The translations under genes were made by a program, and so were the position numbers. The notes under the pieces are model-generated. The model searched no databases and was not told where the DNA came from. It saw only the letters and a list, made by a program, of their open reading frames with translations. Source: Elysia crispata (taxonomy: Eukaryota > Mollusca > Gastropoda > Plakobranchidae). Taken from it: a stretch of DNA of 64,000 nt. Where the stretch lies: contig JAWDGP010001166.1 in NCBI GenBank assembly GCA_033675545.1, positions 555,001-619,000 of the forward strand, read 5' to 3'. Positions 15,301 to 31,000 of this stretch are shown in pieces; position 1 is the stretch's first letter; each line of letters begins with the position of its first letter.

Positions 15301-18300
15301 ATTTTACAGAGGTGTCAACTGACTATGCAAAAAAAAATCCTGAACTTTTTCAACACCCCCAAAATATTAACGTGAGAGATTAAGTGATCCAAAAAACATA
15401 GCTGTTCTCAAATTTATAAAAAGAACCAAAGAAAACAAATGAATAAAAAATAAACACAAAGAGATAAAAATTGTAAAAACAACACAAAAAGAGATAAAAA
15501 TTATAAAAAGAACAACATTATAGGCACTGTTTCAATGAAGTCTTTTAACCATTAATTACCAATCACATGCAGTTGTAATTAAATTATAACTGTGGAGAAA
15601 AAATAACTGATAATCTTTCTTGCCCAGTTATTGAAAAAAAAAATAATTTAAGAAAGTTTCTTTATTTGAATAAGATAAATATAAAGGTAGAAAAAATGCT
15701 TTATATAATGCCACAAACTTTATGAAAAACAAATCCTAATCATTCTCGTGGAGCAACATCCAACCTTTGAATCAGAGAGTGGATTTACATAGTTTCAAAC
15801 GATAGATTCAACTATAAAGTTCTTCATCTCCTTTGCCTGATCCAAGATCTGAGATCTACAAATCCATTTTCACCTAATTTTACACGTTTTCCTCATTAAT
15901 ATTGCCTATCCCTTCTTTGATAGAGGTCCCTACACGATCTAGATGATTCATAAAGTCATCCTTGAAGAACCACATTATGAAACAGAAAGTAACAAGCTAG
16001 AGACGAAACTGTAACATTTTTGGAAGCATAAGAACTTTTCCGCAAGTAAGCATAGCTTAGATTACAAACATAATTTAATGGTTAAGAAAAGCATATTGCC
16101 CATGCGGGTCTTGGATTGACACATGATGACATAATTTGTATAAGATGAGTTCTAGACTCTTTGGCAAGGATCATCCTGAACTCAGAGAAAACCCAGACTT
16201 CTTTGAAAATTTCTTATGCAGAAATTTAGCTTCTTGATTTTAAGTGACAAATAATTTCAGTTGTGCATCGTCAAAAGAAGCCAAAGGAAATTTAAAGATC
16301 TCAGTTTTATGCCATCTTTTTAACGAAAATCATAAAAATACAAAATGAAATAATTTTGTAAAAACATGTGTTTACAAAGCCACACCTGCCACTCTCCAGG
16401 GAAGGAAAATCTGAATGATTCTGTCAAAAAATCTGAATCCGCCCCAAAAATTCTGAATAACTTCCTGCACTTTTCCTTTTATAGCATTACAAAACACATA
16501 TTGCTGTCTTCGATGAATGTTCATTCATGGGTTTAGCTCTAATTCTGATAAAAACAAGGTTTCTTGGCTTGTAATTCTTCCACGATGAAAAACTCTACCT
16601 AATCTTAAGATTATTTTCCCATGCCTGTTGCAGTTTAAATCAAATACTTTATACCTTACAATACTTTTAAGTGACCCAATAAATTGGGTAGCATTGGCAT
16701 TACGCAGAATTTGATAAATTCAAAAAGAGTAGTGCTGCCAACCTAGCTCTTTTGGGAAGACTCACGGCTGCTAAAGAGCAGCATTTTAGTTTGACTGCAG
16801 CACCTGTGAAGCAGCCTACTACCCGATCGGATCATGAGGTCAACTACCTGGTGGAACGGGAATTTCCCTTTCCTTGAAACTCTCGTTATTAGATCTAATT
16901 TTCACACCAAAACAAAGGAGAATTTATCTTCACACACGAAAGGAAGAAGTTCAAAATCATATAATTTGTTAAATTTATATTTAAATGATACGAGCATATA
17001 TTTTTTTCCTTCCTTTTCATTTAATTGATGGCGTTATTGACCATTTTAACAAGGACATGAATCTGGAATAATCTTTAGGTGGTGACGTTTTTTATGAACA
17101 TTTATCAAAAAGTGAATCAGTTTTTGGGGATGAAATTTCCACAGCATTTCATATATATGTTGGACTTAAACACCCACTCTAGCGAAGATATTGATATAAT
17201 ATAATTATATTGTCTGTATTTATTTTTTTGCGCAGGCTATTTGTTGTTCTTGTAACAAAAAAAAACAAAACAAAACTGAAATGAGGCGAAAACTGAATTC
17301 TGAAAAAAATCATATTTCCAAAATATTTAGAAAATCGGAAAAGACCAAATTTCCATAAAAAATCGGAAAGATACTGATTAAATCGGAATGAATGGCAGCT
17401 CTACAAAGCAGAAGACGAGAATCATAAATGTTGACGATTTTCTGCAGCCAAAAAAACGTATCTAATTAAATCTAAGGTTTTTTAATTCACCAGAATGAAA
17501 CTCATTTTTTGAAATGGAAAATTGAAGATTTTTACCTTACCACATGAGTTTTTTAGAAATGATCAATATCTCAAAATATTTCAAATAGTGTAAATCTAAA
17601 TACAGTTTTTGCTTTAGCTATTGACTTTGTATCCATGTCTAGTTTAGTTTCAACAAATCTCAGGTGTAATTTTGATCTATCATTAATAATAATTCTATGG
17701 AAGTTTATGTGATGGGTGAACACAAACTGGAGTTACCTGATAATAGTTGCTCAACTCAACATGAACTTGTCCGTTAACAGAACTCCTAACAGAATAAAGG
17801 TAAAACAACATACTCACATCTATTCATGACCCACCTTGGCTTTTGTGGCCGCTTTTCTAGCTGGGCTGGGGCTAGGGCTACGTTTTCTGCTTGCTGGTTT
17901 GGCCACTGGCTTGGCCTGAACTGTTGGTTTTGGGCTCGGCTTTGCCGCTGCTCGGCTTCTTGAGGGAGGGGGTGGAGATGGACTTGGGCTGCGCCTACTT
18001 TTCTTGCTCATTGGAGCAGAATTAGAAGTTCTTGATCTCTTTGGTGGCTCAGGAGATGGTGAGCGAGGTGGTGGGGACGGAGCTTTGGCTTTCTTTACAC
18101 AAATTACAAAATGAAAAAATATCACAGAATTTTTTTTAATCTGAAAAATGGAGCAAGGGCATACACTTGTTTTGGCCTACATTTTGAACTTATATGATAT
18201 ATGCAAGATTTTGATAAAAAAAATAAATCAAAGAAAAACTATCACTTTTTTTTCTACATTTCAATTCTGAAAATGTGAAAATACTTAAAGTCAATAATCT

Positions 18301-21300
18301 TTCAATTATTTTTTTTAAATATAAACCAAAGTGTCGGACAAGTAAGTGATTTATCATAACTACATGAAATTATTTGCTTCAGCACCTCATGAAACAAAAC
18401 AGGTGAGTTTCAAAGATACAAGCTTTGCTAGGAGGTGTCCAGGGGCATGCTCCCCATGACAATTAATAGAAATACAGGGTCCCATGTAATGCCCTCTGGT
18501 GGCTATTGGTACCCTTTTCAGCCCACAGTGTCATGCTATCTTTAACAGTATATACAAAGGTTGATCTTGAAATAATAATTAACACCCATCATTTGTAAAA
18601 ATGCCAAATAACTAACTTTTTCCCCCTCATTCTGCACACCTCTAGATGTGTACAAACTAAACAAGCATTAACTATGTAAGGCATATGATATCTGACAAAG
18701 CTGCTATAATTATCCAATTTCATTTTTAAGGGAAAGTAGATCTACATACCCACCTTGTTATAATAGTTCAACCGTCATTTAGTGGGGAAACGGTATAATT
18801 TACAGTGGTATTTTAATGATCTGATCCTGATGTGATTGAATGGATCTGGATTTGTATTCATCACGACCATCTAGATGTAATTTAGAGTGCCTGAATAAAA
18901 CTGTAGCTCTATTTAATCACAAGGTTCACTCACCAAATCTCAAGCACAGATGGTTAGAACTTAAAAGGTATGAGGATCTAGATCTTTCTAATAGAAGAGT
19001 GACAAAGATTTTGGTGTTAAGTTCAGTATGAATTACAAGAACAAACAAGGGCTTTTTCAGGGTTTGAATATGAAATGCCACTTCCGGTAAATTTTGGACA
19101 TTCACACTAAATAAGTTCTGCACTCAGGGCCATATTAATAAACGAAAAATTACTTCCCGACAATTGTTGGCTAATACATTTCGTATCGGCTATGATGCAG
19201 AGTAAAGTTCATAAGCAGTTATCAATATCAGCCGCTATGTAAAAACTCAATCACCACAACTCGTGATGTAGGCTTACAACATGGCAAATCTCTGTTGCTT
19301 AAACTCTTAAGTCAAAGATAAGCATACTGAACATATTAAAAAGGACCTAAAAAATGAAATGGGCATCTGAGTAAGGCGCTAATCAAGCAAAAATGAATTT
19401 TTTGACGTCCTTAATACAAGTTTATTACTGACTTTAATAATGCATGGCAAAGGATATCCTCTTGCGTCACTTGTTATAGGCTGAGGCATGCAACTTGCAT
19501 ATACCTTGTACAAGATATATACATGTGTATCCAGGTCTCATGAATAATAGTGTGCATTCATGCTATTCTTTAGGCTATTAATACACATGGATGCCGGACA
19601 GCTAAGTGCAAAATAACAGTCCCATTAAAAAAAAAGGCCATAGAGATTCTAACACTGAATCTCTAGTGGGCTATCTAGTGATAAGGTAAGATTCTTTCAA
19701 ACCAGTCCACTGTTTAATTGACAGGAATGTAACCGTTTTTTCGACTGTAAAGGTCACAATATTACAATACTCATAGCTTTTGGGAAGGAGAAGAATCAGC
19801 TGCAATCCACTAGTTGCTCCAAACAATATAAATGTTAAATTAGAAGGAAATCTAAAACTGACAGTCAAGGACAAGTTTGCTATGCCTCTCACCCTGCTCA
19901 GGCTGACTCTGCCGTCCACTCCTCCTCTCTCATCTCTCTTTAAGTTAACAATAACATCTTTAGAGGACTTCACTTCTTTCATTTTCTGAAAAAAAAAAAA
20001 AAAAAAAAGAGGGAAAAAAGGAAAAGATAAAAAAAAGTTAAAGCATGAAAAAGTGATATATTTTTTTTAACAAAGAGTTTATTAAACAGTAAGAGATTTG
20101 CTATAATTGAATATTTTGGTTATGCAAATACAATCAATAAATGAATTTTACTTGGATAAAAACTGCACAGAGCAATGTAAATCCCAAATTAATGTGTTTT
20201 CATATTTACTTTGTTTTCCTGTAACAAAGAGGAATATTTCGATGTGTGATTTTATGTCAAAATATTTGAAACACTGCATCAAGGCAATTTTTTTCTTCTT
20301 AAAAGAGGATCATACTGTATATTTATTTGATTGCATAAACCCTCCCCCCCAAAAAAAAAAAAAAAGAACAAAAAAACAAAACAAAAACAGAAACTAACAA
20401 ACCAAAGACAAAAAGCAGGACATCTGAACACAAACAGTACATAAGCAAGGTCACATGTTTGATTAATTTTATCAAAAAAGTTGATCTAAGCTCTCTCCAA
20501 AACAACAAATAAGTCTCCCTAAGGCAGGGGATGGTTGAAAAAGATGAATACTCTCACTTCCACACAGAAAGCAAAATTTTGAGCTCATGACCATTGACTT
20601 CACCAGAGCTTGGGGTAAACTTCTTATGAATAGACACTAGCACTAAGACTGAATGATTTGCATCAATTTCTAAAACCACATGTAAAACGCGATGCCTAAA
20701 ATGAGTTTATTAATTGAAAAATAATATTCAAGTAAGCAACTTTACAAGATACAAAATTAAGCACAAGGATTCAGTGCAGTTTGACTGGATTATCAGCACA
20801 AGCATGAACTTACCTGTAATTTTTCTAACATCTCAGTCTTTCTTAAAATTTCCTGTTGAGAAAAGAATAGAAATTATATAAAACACATGCTACACTGTCA
20901 TGGAATACAGCAACAATATGAGCATTTGTGCAACTGGCAATAATAATTCTTACTACAAAGATATTATTAACATTTGCCTTTACAGTTCATAGACCACAAT
21001 AATATTATGCAGCTGAAAGATATAAAACACTTAAAACCGAACAAACATTGATATGACCTGCTGTCTTTCAAGTTCAATATGGCACATTAACTAAGCCTTA
21101 ACTGACTAGTTTTAACAAGTTTCATGTAAACCAGGTTATCAATTTGCTATTGTATATTTGAAAAAAAAAAGTAGTGAGACAGCGCGAAAGAACATGGAGC
21201 AAGATTTAAGATACAACTGGAAATAATGAAAAAAATCCTTTTTGCCAGAATAAAATGTAACAGTCTTCATTTCTATTTGTGAACATGGTGTCAAAACAAA

Positions 21301-21977
21301 GGCAAACCCATCAGAATTCTCTTGAGCCAGCTTACTTCTTCTAGATCTCTTTTCTTCTGTTCCTGTGATTTAATCTCTTTCTTGAGTACACCTTCTGGAA
21401 TGTTTAGCTTTTGCTCTGACGATGAACATCTGCAGGTAAAAAAAAACACACACAAAAATAATGCAAAGGAAAAAAATTTAGCTGACTGTTGAGTATGGTA
21501 TGATTTCATATCCCTCAAAGAATAACAATTATAATCGAGCCACATCAGCAAGGCTGCATGTGACAGTATAAAAAAAAACTGTATATAATGATCTTGGCTG
21601 TGCTTGATGTAGTTGCAATATGATAGCTGATAGAAGTAGTAATTGGTTTCGAGATGAAAGTGTTAGGAGTGACAGCCGTAGCAGCAGTAACTCTTTATGA
21701 ATCATTTCCAACATATTTGTGAGAAATCTTCTACTATAAGAAATTGGAAAAGAAATTCCAACATCCCTAAAACAAGACCTATCTTCGCACAGTCTCACTA
21801 GTTGATCATACTAGATTCAACAAACAAAAATGTTGGAAGCATAGGATCTTTTTTAAACTTTAGACAAACCTGGTACAAAATTTTTAAATAAACTATTTTA
21901 TATAAAAATGCCTTCCAACTTTAAGGTTATGTTTATTCACTAATATCTCATGACAAATCCCATAGGGATAGTCCTAT

Positions 21978-22017
<40 letters not shown>

Positions 22018-25000
22018 CATAATAATAATAATGATGATGATGATGATAAAACACCAAAAAACAAAAACAAATCTTACAGATAAATCTGCGAAGTTCAAAC
22101 AACAAGAGGTAAAATTGATTGAAACTTAAGAATAATTTCTTCACTAACTCAAGAAAAAGGTAGGTGGGGGAAAAAGCAAAGCAAAAATCTGAAATAAGCT
22201 TATAGAATGAGGACTTTTGTCACCATAAATCAATATTACATAGCTTACACTCAATAGTTACTGTGTGTTAAGGGCCTATTAGTGATGATTAAAAAAAAAG
22301 ATTTAATCTAAGCAACTTTTTGTATCTTCATTTTAAGCAAACACTCAGAGCATTATTTTCCATAACATTGTCAGCTGGCATGTTTAGGAAAATTCCACCT
22401 TAGCTTGCCATGTGGAAAAAAAAGAGCAAGCAGCTTCTTGATACATATTTCTAAGTAAACACAATGTCATTGTTTCCTTACTCTGTAGAGACTTCCGCAA
22501 AATCAATTGAAAAGAATTTTAAAATTCATTTACAATTAAAAAAAAAAAAAGAATCTCAGATAAGCCATTACAGCCTGTCATGGTCTCTTCACAGGGAATA
22601 TTTTTCTGAACAACCCTGCTTTATTTTAAGAATTAAAATGTGATTAAGATTTACGTCACCGACATAATCAAGGTCTACTTACTTATTGTGTTGCTGATCA
22701 GGATTCATTGTGCACACCCAGTGGTCTGGAAACTCTTTGCCTATGTTGCTAGAATTAAATGGAATTGTTCTCCACTTGAGGCACATATCTAAGGAAAAAA
22801 AACAAGACACAAGATTTATTTCCAACTTTACTCTTTTATGAAGACAGGATTCTATCCATTTTGTCAAGTCTCTGCACTTAAATGCTACAAGTTTTTCCAA
22901 TCTGCATATCAGCTGCACATATTACTTTCTAGTCCCAAATACATATCATTTAAGAGCAACCATGCATAAATGCTTTATGATGACTTTAAGTATGATGTAC
23001 ACGTACAGAGTGGCTAAGGGTTTCAGTGTCTTTATTTAATCTAGATCGTTAATGATTCCATCTAGAGTCACTTTAGCTCATACTTGTCTTCATAGGGTTT
23101 GATAAGGGAAAAATTTAGTTCAGTATAATTATAAAACTATTAATGTCTTAGACAAGAGTTCACATAGAGTTCATCTTCTCCTGTTACCACTGGTGCATAG
23201 TCAGACAAGAAGCATCATATCCCAATGCCTGTTTGAAAATACATCATAAAAGACTGTGAATATTAACTTTGTTGACCTCTCACCCAAACATGTTATGTCC
23301 TTTAGAAGGTCATGTACCCGAAGCTCACTTGGGCCCGGCCAATTTTTCATACTATTTTTGGTCAAAGTGTACTTATTGCTTTTAAACAAGTAAGAATGTA
23401 GAAGAGATTTTCCTTCCACCCTTAAAAAATATTTTAGCAGTTTTGCTGTTACAGCTTTGATAAAAGATGACAAGTTTATAACATACCACACTGTAATGAC
23501 ACTGTAAGCTGCATCGCTCTTTTACGCACATAAACTTTCTCATCCGAGGGAGGAGCTTTCCACTCTGAACTGGTGTAGCCGAAATTCTCCCTAAATAAGC
23601 AGTGAAACATTTTTTAAAAAAAAATTTTCTTCATATTTCTTCCAATTAAACGTCCCAAATTTCAATTATACTGAGCTTAAGGTTTCGATGTATATTTCTT
23701 TATATCATAAACATTTAAAAGAAAATTTACATTTGATATGTTGACGCAAGCCTATCCCTTTTAAATATATTTTAATAAACTTTGATCCTCTCTTTCATTT
23801 ATATCACTAGCAATTCAAAATAATTGTTCAATTTAGTCACTTCAAATTTTTTTCCCAACTTGACAACTTTAGTGACTACTAGTAAATGATGTTTGCTTGT
23901 CACAACTTTCACAGGATAATTTTTTTTTTTTTAAATTTAAGATTTGAAACTTCAAGCTTTCTTGAGCATTATATATATATATAGAGAGAGAGGGGAGGGA
24001 GGTGAAAAGAAAATGAGAGAGAATGTAAAAATATATTTACCAAAACTTAGTTATGCCTTGTTGCGCTGAAAATATAAAAAAAAAACAACAGAAAAACATT
24101 TCAAAATAAGTTAAAATCAGTCAGTCTGTGTGATTTATTCTATACAACAAATTTTAGCTTCTTACATCTTAATAAATTGTCAAAATATAAACACTCCATT
24201 TACTCCCTCTTCTGACTGGGGCTCGTTTGATATCAAAGAAGCAGCCTCTAAAAAGTGATACTCTCAAAAAATTCAAAAATAAAAAAGGAAAAGGGAGAGA
24301 GGAAGAAGAAACCAAGGCTCACCAATGCCAACATCCTTCCAGTACTGAGTCATGTGTTCTCCCATTGCTCTCATCAAATGTCTGTACTCTTTGGAATCCG
24401 CAAAATCTTGTTTGTTGTGAGTCGGTTCAAGCACCAAATACGGCACGTCCACTATACCTGCAAGACAGATGAAAATCTGTGTTGTGACATGTGTGGGGAA
24501 CATATGCTACTGTCTAAGGAAAAGAAAAATTGCAACGTTGCCGACCAATTCCTAAATACAGAGCATCAAAACATTTGCAGTTTCGATACAACAGGAGAAA
24601 CATTCCTTAACTTTGCAAAATCAAAGTACTTGACATTTTCATCTGATATTATGAGATACAGGCAACAGTTGTAAGGACAGATATCCACATGTAAATCAGT
24701 GGAGGGAAAACAGCTTTCAATTTGCAATTCATGGCCATAGATATGTTATAACATTTGTTTCCAACAACTTACCCACAACTCCACTGCAAAATCTGGGGAA
24801 AAAATTAATAGAGCAAATGATTAACATAATCTGTGTTCATATATAAAGATAAAAACAATCAAGATATCATGAGACAGTTCACTTCATTATCTATATACCT
24901 AAAAATAAAAAGGCAGATCGCCCAGCAAAATAATCAAACGTAGCAGATGTATATAAAATTTTATTCTAAAGTTTAGAATTCATCCACCAATGGCAATGGG

Positions 25001-28000
25001 ATCAACCCATAAAGATTGCCACTTCGGATATCCAGACAGATTTTCTAGCCTCAAAGCAACCAAAATTCTTGGGCAACTCATTTGGAATGGATTCACTATA
25101 CAATATAATCAATACGGTAACCTATTTTGGATACTCACACTCCCCCCTCGTTTTGTGGCCCCACTTTCTCATACATTTTGATAAGACGGCTGCAGTTATA
25201 GACAAACACACCATCATGACTTCTATGGTCAAGATTGAGGCCAAATATTAGATTTAGGGTCTTTGGGTCTTTTAGGGATCTGCAAAAGACAGAGGGAAAA
25301 ATTGTATCAATCATTAGTGAATAAAAGCTATATTATGATGTACTATGAAAAGACATACAATCCTAAAAATGTGCTGACAAAATTTATTTTCAATATGTCA
25401 ATGTGATTATACCTTCATAAAGTCGTGATGCAAACAACTTACTTTAGATATGGACACCATGAATAGCACTTCATACAACATTTTACCTATATTTTATAAT
25501 GTAATCAATGCTAGAACCTGTCGCCGCCTTATTTCCTAGAGACAATAGTTTAGATTCATTCCATCATAGCTGATCTACTCGGGATTCTTTAACTTATAAT
25601 TTCCCAACCATTTACATTTTTTACTCTGCTAACCAACTCCCAGTGTAAGGAAGATAATTTTTCCTCATTTTTTTTCAATACTTTGTTCGTAAAAATCTTC
25701 AATAACATCTGAACTAAATAAAAGAGATAAAAATGTATAAAAGATATCATATTTTGCTCAAATGGATAAGCTTTTGATTGATATACAACATGTTGATATA
25801 TGGCAATTACTGTCTGAAAAAAGAACAAGAAAGATAGAAAGTGTTAAAAAATTATATTTTGTCCTGTAAAGGATCATTTGGGTTAGGTTCAGAATCTAGA
25901 TCTAAATGTAAGCTGTCGGCACTCTTCTTCTTCCTCTTCACCTCCCTATTCAAACTCAACATTATTCTCCTCATTTATATCACCCTCATGCAAGGTCTTA
26001 AGCAAATTGTTTACTCAAGCCAGTGAGGAATTTAAATGCCATTTAAAAAAATTGCAGCTTTGAAACTAGTTGACAGATTTGTATGTAGTAAAATAGAATG
26101 AAACTAGAAAGTCACTAGAAGAGGATGAACTCTTCTTTGCCAAACTTAAAAGATTATAAATAGGTTTTTATTCCACGTTGTCATATATACTGAACAAGGT
26201 TGTTACTGGGCGCCAGCAAGCAATACAGTACAATACCATGTCTGGCGATACACTATATTATCTGTTAATCTTTTCGTTCTCTTGATCATAAAACAAGCTA
26301 TAAAGACAGTTCTTTATTGACTGCATTTATAAAGAGAATATAAAGAATTATAACTAAAGGACATCTGTGAAACATATCAGCTTATCAATTGCCAACACTT
26401 ACTTTGTTTTTCTCTCAGCCATCTGTCTCTTTATCTGTGCATTTCCTCGACACTCTGCAGCGTAATTCTGTGCCTTTCGTATGGTAGCCTGATAAAGATG
26501 AAAGAGTTACAAACAAATTGTTCTGACAATTAGAGCCGCAAATGCCTGAAACCTACATGAAAGGCCACATTAACCTTTATCGATTTCCTGATATTTCTTA
26601 CTGTAGCATTTGCTGCCTAATGGGTTGACTGCAATACAAAGCTCACAAAGCTCATTTAGTTAATTAAAAAGTTTGGAAATGAAGTAGTCATATGTCCAAA
26701 ATATAATAGTTGAAATCTATAAAAGAAATATAAAACTAAATACTTTAAGCTACTCACCCTTTGCTCTTTATTAGTTGACGAGCCTGTTTTGTTTTCTATA
26801 TGTCTGAAAATAAGAACGACAGATAAAAGATTTCAAAGGCACGTAAAATAAAAATTAATACATTTTTCTAATCCATTGGATATCTCTGAACTTTTTAGTA
26901 TAAATTTTTTTTTTGCTGGGCTTGACATCCATGAGAAATGACAACTTAACTTTCGGAAACAATTGATAGCCATATGACAAGACCATCGTCAAGGTAAGAG
27001 AGAATAATTTCTCATCAACAGCAGCATAAAACCACACAAAAACAAATACCAAAGTACAGATTTATTACAATCATTTTTCACAAATAAGTATCATAATACA
27101 ATGAAATAAAAAAATAACATACTTTGCCTTGCTCTCAGCCTCCCGGGCCTTGTTCTCCGCAGCCAATGCTTCATCAATTGCTCGTTTGGCCTCGTTTTCA
27201 GCACGTGTCTTGAACCGGTTAGAAGAGTATTTATACATCTTAGACTTATAGAGGGAGCAAGCAAGACGCTTTGTGCGCACTTTCTTATCCTGAATGTAGA
27301 TGCGCATGCGTGGATCCATGTAGAGAATGGCTGCGTAAGCTCTGAATGACTTCCTCTCTGGCATCAGTCTTATAGAAGAAAAAAATTTGACTGTTTTATT
27401 GCAACTTACTGTGTTCTGCAAGTTCAACTTTGCGCTACTTCAGAATCTTCAAAATTAAAAAAAAAAACAATGAAAAAACAAACCAAAAAAACTCCAAAAC
27501 AAATAAAACAATGGAGAATAGCTAGACTGAAGGAAACCTTATTCTCTACACCAATCAATGTTCCTGATAATTTTTTATGGTCATAATTTACAAACCTTTC
27601 TGATAAAAATCTGCACATCATATTTTTAAAAAGAAGTATTAGGTTTGAAGCCTTTAATAATATTTTCATGCAATATAAGAATAGGTCATTAGATCAAGGG
27701 GGTTTCATTAGCTTTTTCTTTCATAATGAAACAAGCAAAAAAAATTGACCAGACCTTCAAAAAAAATCAAGCTTCTGCCTAAAATTTTGTGGTCAGTAAA
27801 AACTTAGCAAAAATAATTTTCCTTTCCATCTAATGCCTAGAGTGCTGGTCTAAAAATGGGGGAATGAGTCAAACAACAGGACACAATTTTACAAACCCAA
27901 AGTTGCCCCCTCTCAAACAAACAAACAAACAAACAAAAATTCAGTTACTGAGTCTTCTTTATATAGGAGCATACAATCCAATTATTTACCAAAAATGAGT

Positions 28001-31000
28001 AAAGCTATTCTGGCTCTTCAGATTTAAACTGGAGCAGTTATGAACCACTGAGCTCAATTTTATCACATCTCTCGAGGCAACACATCTATACCCATCCATC
28101 TCACCCTTCATCTGAGTCAAAATCGTGAAGGCTTGGGTTGGCCAGGAGGATGTCATATGGGTCAGAGCTAACGTCCAGCTCTGTGTCTCCAGAGTCCAGT
28201 AGTTTGAGATTGTAGATCATGACCAATGTCCCCGTCAGACTCTCTAGCCGATCAAACTGAGCAAAGAACTCATCTGTTGTTTTGAACGGGGAATACTTGT
28301 GGATGATCTCCATCTCCAAAGCATGCTGCAGTGGTTTTCCCAAATGGAAAAAGATTGAAAGTTAAATTAGAGATTTTTCAGCTTTCTACATGTGTAAACA
28401 ATTTCTACTATAATTAAAAAAAAAATAACATGTCTCTTTCCTGGATAATTTGCAAATTTGTAAAGCCTTTAAAGCAAGAAAAATAAACATTATTACATAA
28501 TCATGTTAATTTTCTTCCTATTACACAATTAAATTATTAACCACCAAAACATGTTAAGCAAATGCAACATAATAATGGGCAATTAGAAAAAACACAAACA
28601 AAACAAAAACCAAAAGATTTAAATTGATTTCATAAGTTCATTCCACTGATAAGTCACCTTTTCTTTTCCCCTTGGATCAGTGGTTAGAGGTTTTCTCGAC
28701 TGTGTGTCAAATGATGGGAGAGGAACGATCACTTCATCTATACCCTCCTCCTCATGAAAGGTTCGAGATAAGAACAAGCATGACCTTGACTCTGCTCGCT
28801 TTGTGAAAAGCATCAGATCATTGCCAATGCGCATAGAGCCTCTGAAATACAATCATATGAAACGCTATCGTCAGAGTTGTTGTGTGTGATAACTCAACTT
28901 GAATAACAAGAAAGCATCATCGATATATAAAAATTTCATGATTTTTTGACAAACTTGAGTAAATCTCTATTCAACAGAAGTCCTATCAGACTGTGCCAAC
29001 TGTTGATACAAATCAAGCTTTATCACACATATTCATAATATATAGATTTAATAATTCAATTACAGAGGCACTGTAGTGTCAGCTTAAGTGTCATGGCAAT
29101 ATAAATAGTCCACGGTTATTTGAAAACAGAGATCTAGAAGAGTAGCAGAAAAAAAAAAAAGGTAAAAATAAAGGAGAACTTACGACTTGAGTCCATTGCC
29201 ATACATGCCAATCTGATGTAGATCATCTGCTTTCTTGTTAGATTTACCAAATGTTACAATGCTTGCTGTTTCAACTGGAAAAATTATATACATAGAGATA
29301 TGAATAACCGCATAAACAACATTTAAAATATGTTACAAAGCATCTTTGTTTAAAAACAACAGTACAACAGTTAAAACTAGTTTCATTTCTTGGAGGTATT
29401 TTTCTGCGCTTTGGTGAAATCACATGCCTATTAATGTCTTTGGAACATACTGCGATGAAAGTTGAAAAAAAAAAAAAACAACAAAAAATCAGATTTTACT
29501 ACACTGCATAAGATTTTTAAAAAGTCAATACCAGATTATAAATTGAAAAAAATTGTACTGAGATAAGCCTTCAGTGGCAAAGATAAACATATGGTGAGAT
29601 AAAGCAGAAACACTTAATGCTACATACAATAGATTGAGTAAAACAACACAGATGAGATAACTATAAAATCTCCTAAAGCCTATCGCTTTCAGTACCTGGA
29701 TCCATGCCTTCACCATCATCCTGGAAACAAAGAATGTATCCCCCCCTCAGTGAGTCATCAGGAACTGATAAAGAGAAAACTTTTCTTCTTAGATGCATTT
29801 AATAGTGGTTGGCTTTTCATCAGTACAAAAAATAGAGACATGATTAAAGACAAAAATAATATGATCAAATCATACAATGAGGAATCAAAAAAAAAAAGGA
29901 TAAACAATTATAGAAGAGTTAACAATTTTTGTTTTTAAACTCACATTTTTCCAATTTTTCAAAGAAATTGCATCCTACCAGTACTACCCAATTTACAAAA
30001 AAAAAAAAACAAAAAAAAACAAAAACAAAGACAAATTTTTAATATGAACAAATTTTATACAGGGAGGAGCAACAATATTTTTGTTGGATCATTATTACAG
30101 AAATTATATAGGGGCAATTTTCAATATTCTCATTTGAAACAGGCAGTTTTACTGGTGAAAATACTGTGCTTGCAGAACCTCCCTCAGATCCTGTTACTTG
30201 TGAAACATCAAAAATTAAATTATTGAAAAGGCTGGGATCCATTCTAAAAATCAAAACATCATTTAAAACCAGTCTTTCAGAAACAGGGGTCATTTTCAAT
30301 AGTGAAACTTATTTCAATTTTTCAAAATTTTTTTTTCCAACCAATAAATTCTTCGAGAAAAAAAAAAACAACAAACCTCACACCAAACAAGCAGTAGTTC
30401 AAATGAAAGAATGCATATGTTATACTTTCATTAACTTCGTCAACATTACATTCAAAGAGTCATTAAAAGGCATGGTTTATAAATTTGTTATCTTGAAAAT
30501 GAAACAATATGACAGTGATAATAAATTACAACATTGTTTCTTGAAATCACTTCAGCTGAACTTACTTGTAAATATGTTCATTTTTGTTGCAGATGCATCT
30601 CTGCAAAGAGAAGAAGAAGAACCACAAGATGTCAAAATAATCGCATAAATTCAATATGTCAATCATGATTTCACTGTTTGACTGAGTAAATAAACTTCTT
30701 CAAGAACATAAATCTGATCCTCTTTACTTAAGGGATTATTAATGAGAAAAAAATGTAAAACTTATGATGGAACTATACTCTCAATAAATTGCCTAATCCA
30801 TTTCATAACTAAAACAAAAGAAAAACAAAGAAAAAAAAGGTAAAAAACAACTCTAATCTGAATTTTTATTTCGTATTGGTACATCCAAATCTTATTGGTA
30901 GGTAAACATTTACATATAATGATGTAATGGCATATTTTGTATAAGAGATCAATGGAGAAAGATGGTTTTGTTCTTGTTGATTTTCAAAGATTACCTTGCA

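Noticed and set aside
30166-30648. Plus frame of 160 codons inside MORC2
   Set aside because: Antisense to MORC2 exon 3 and intron sequence, AT-rich codons, no similarity.
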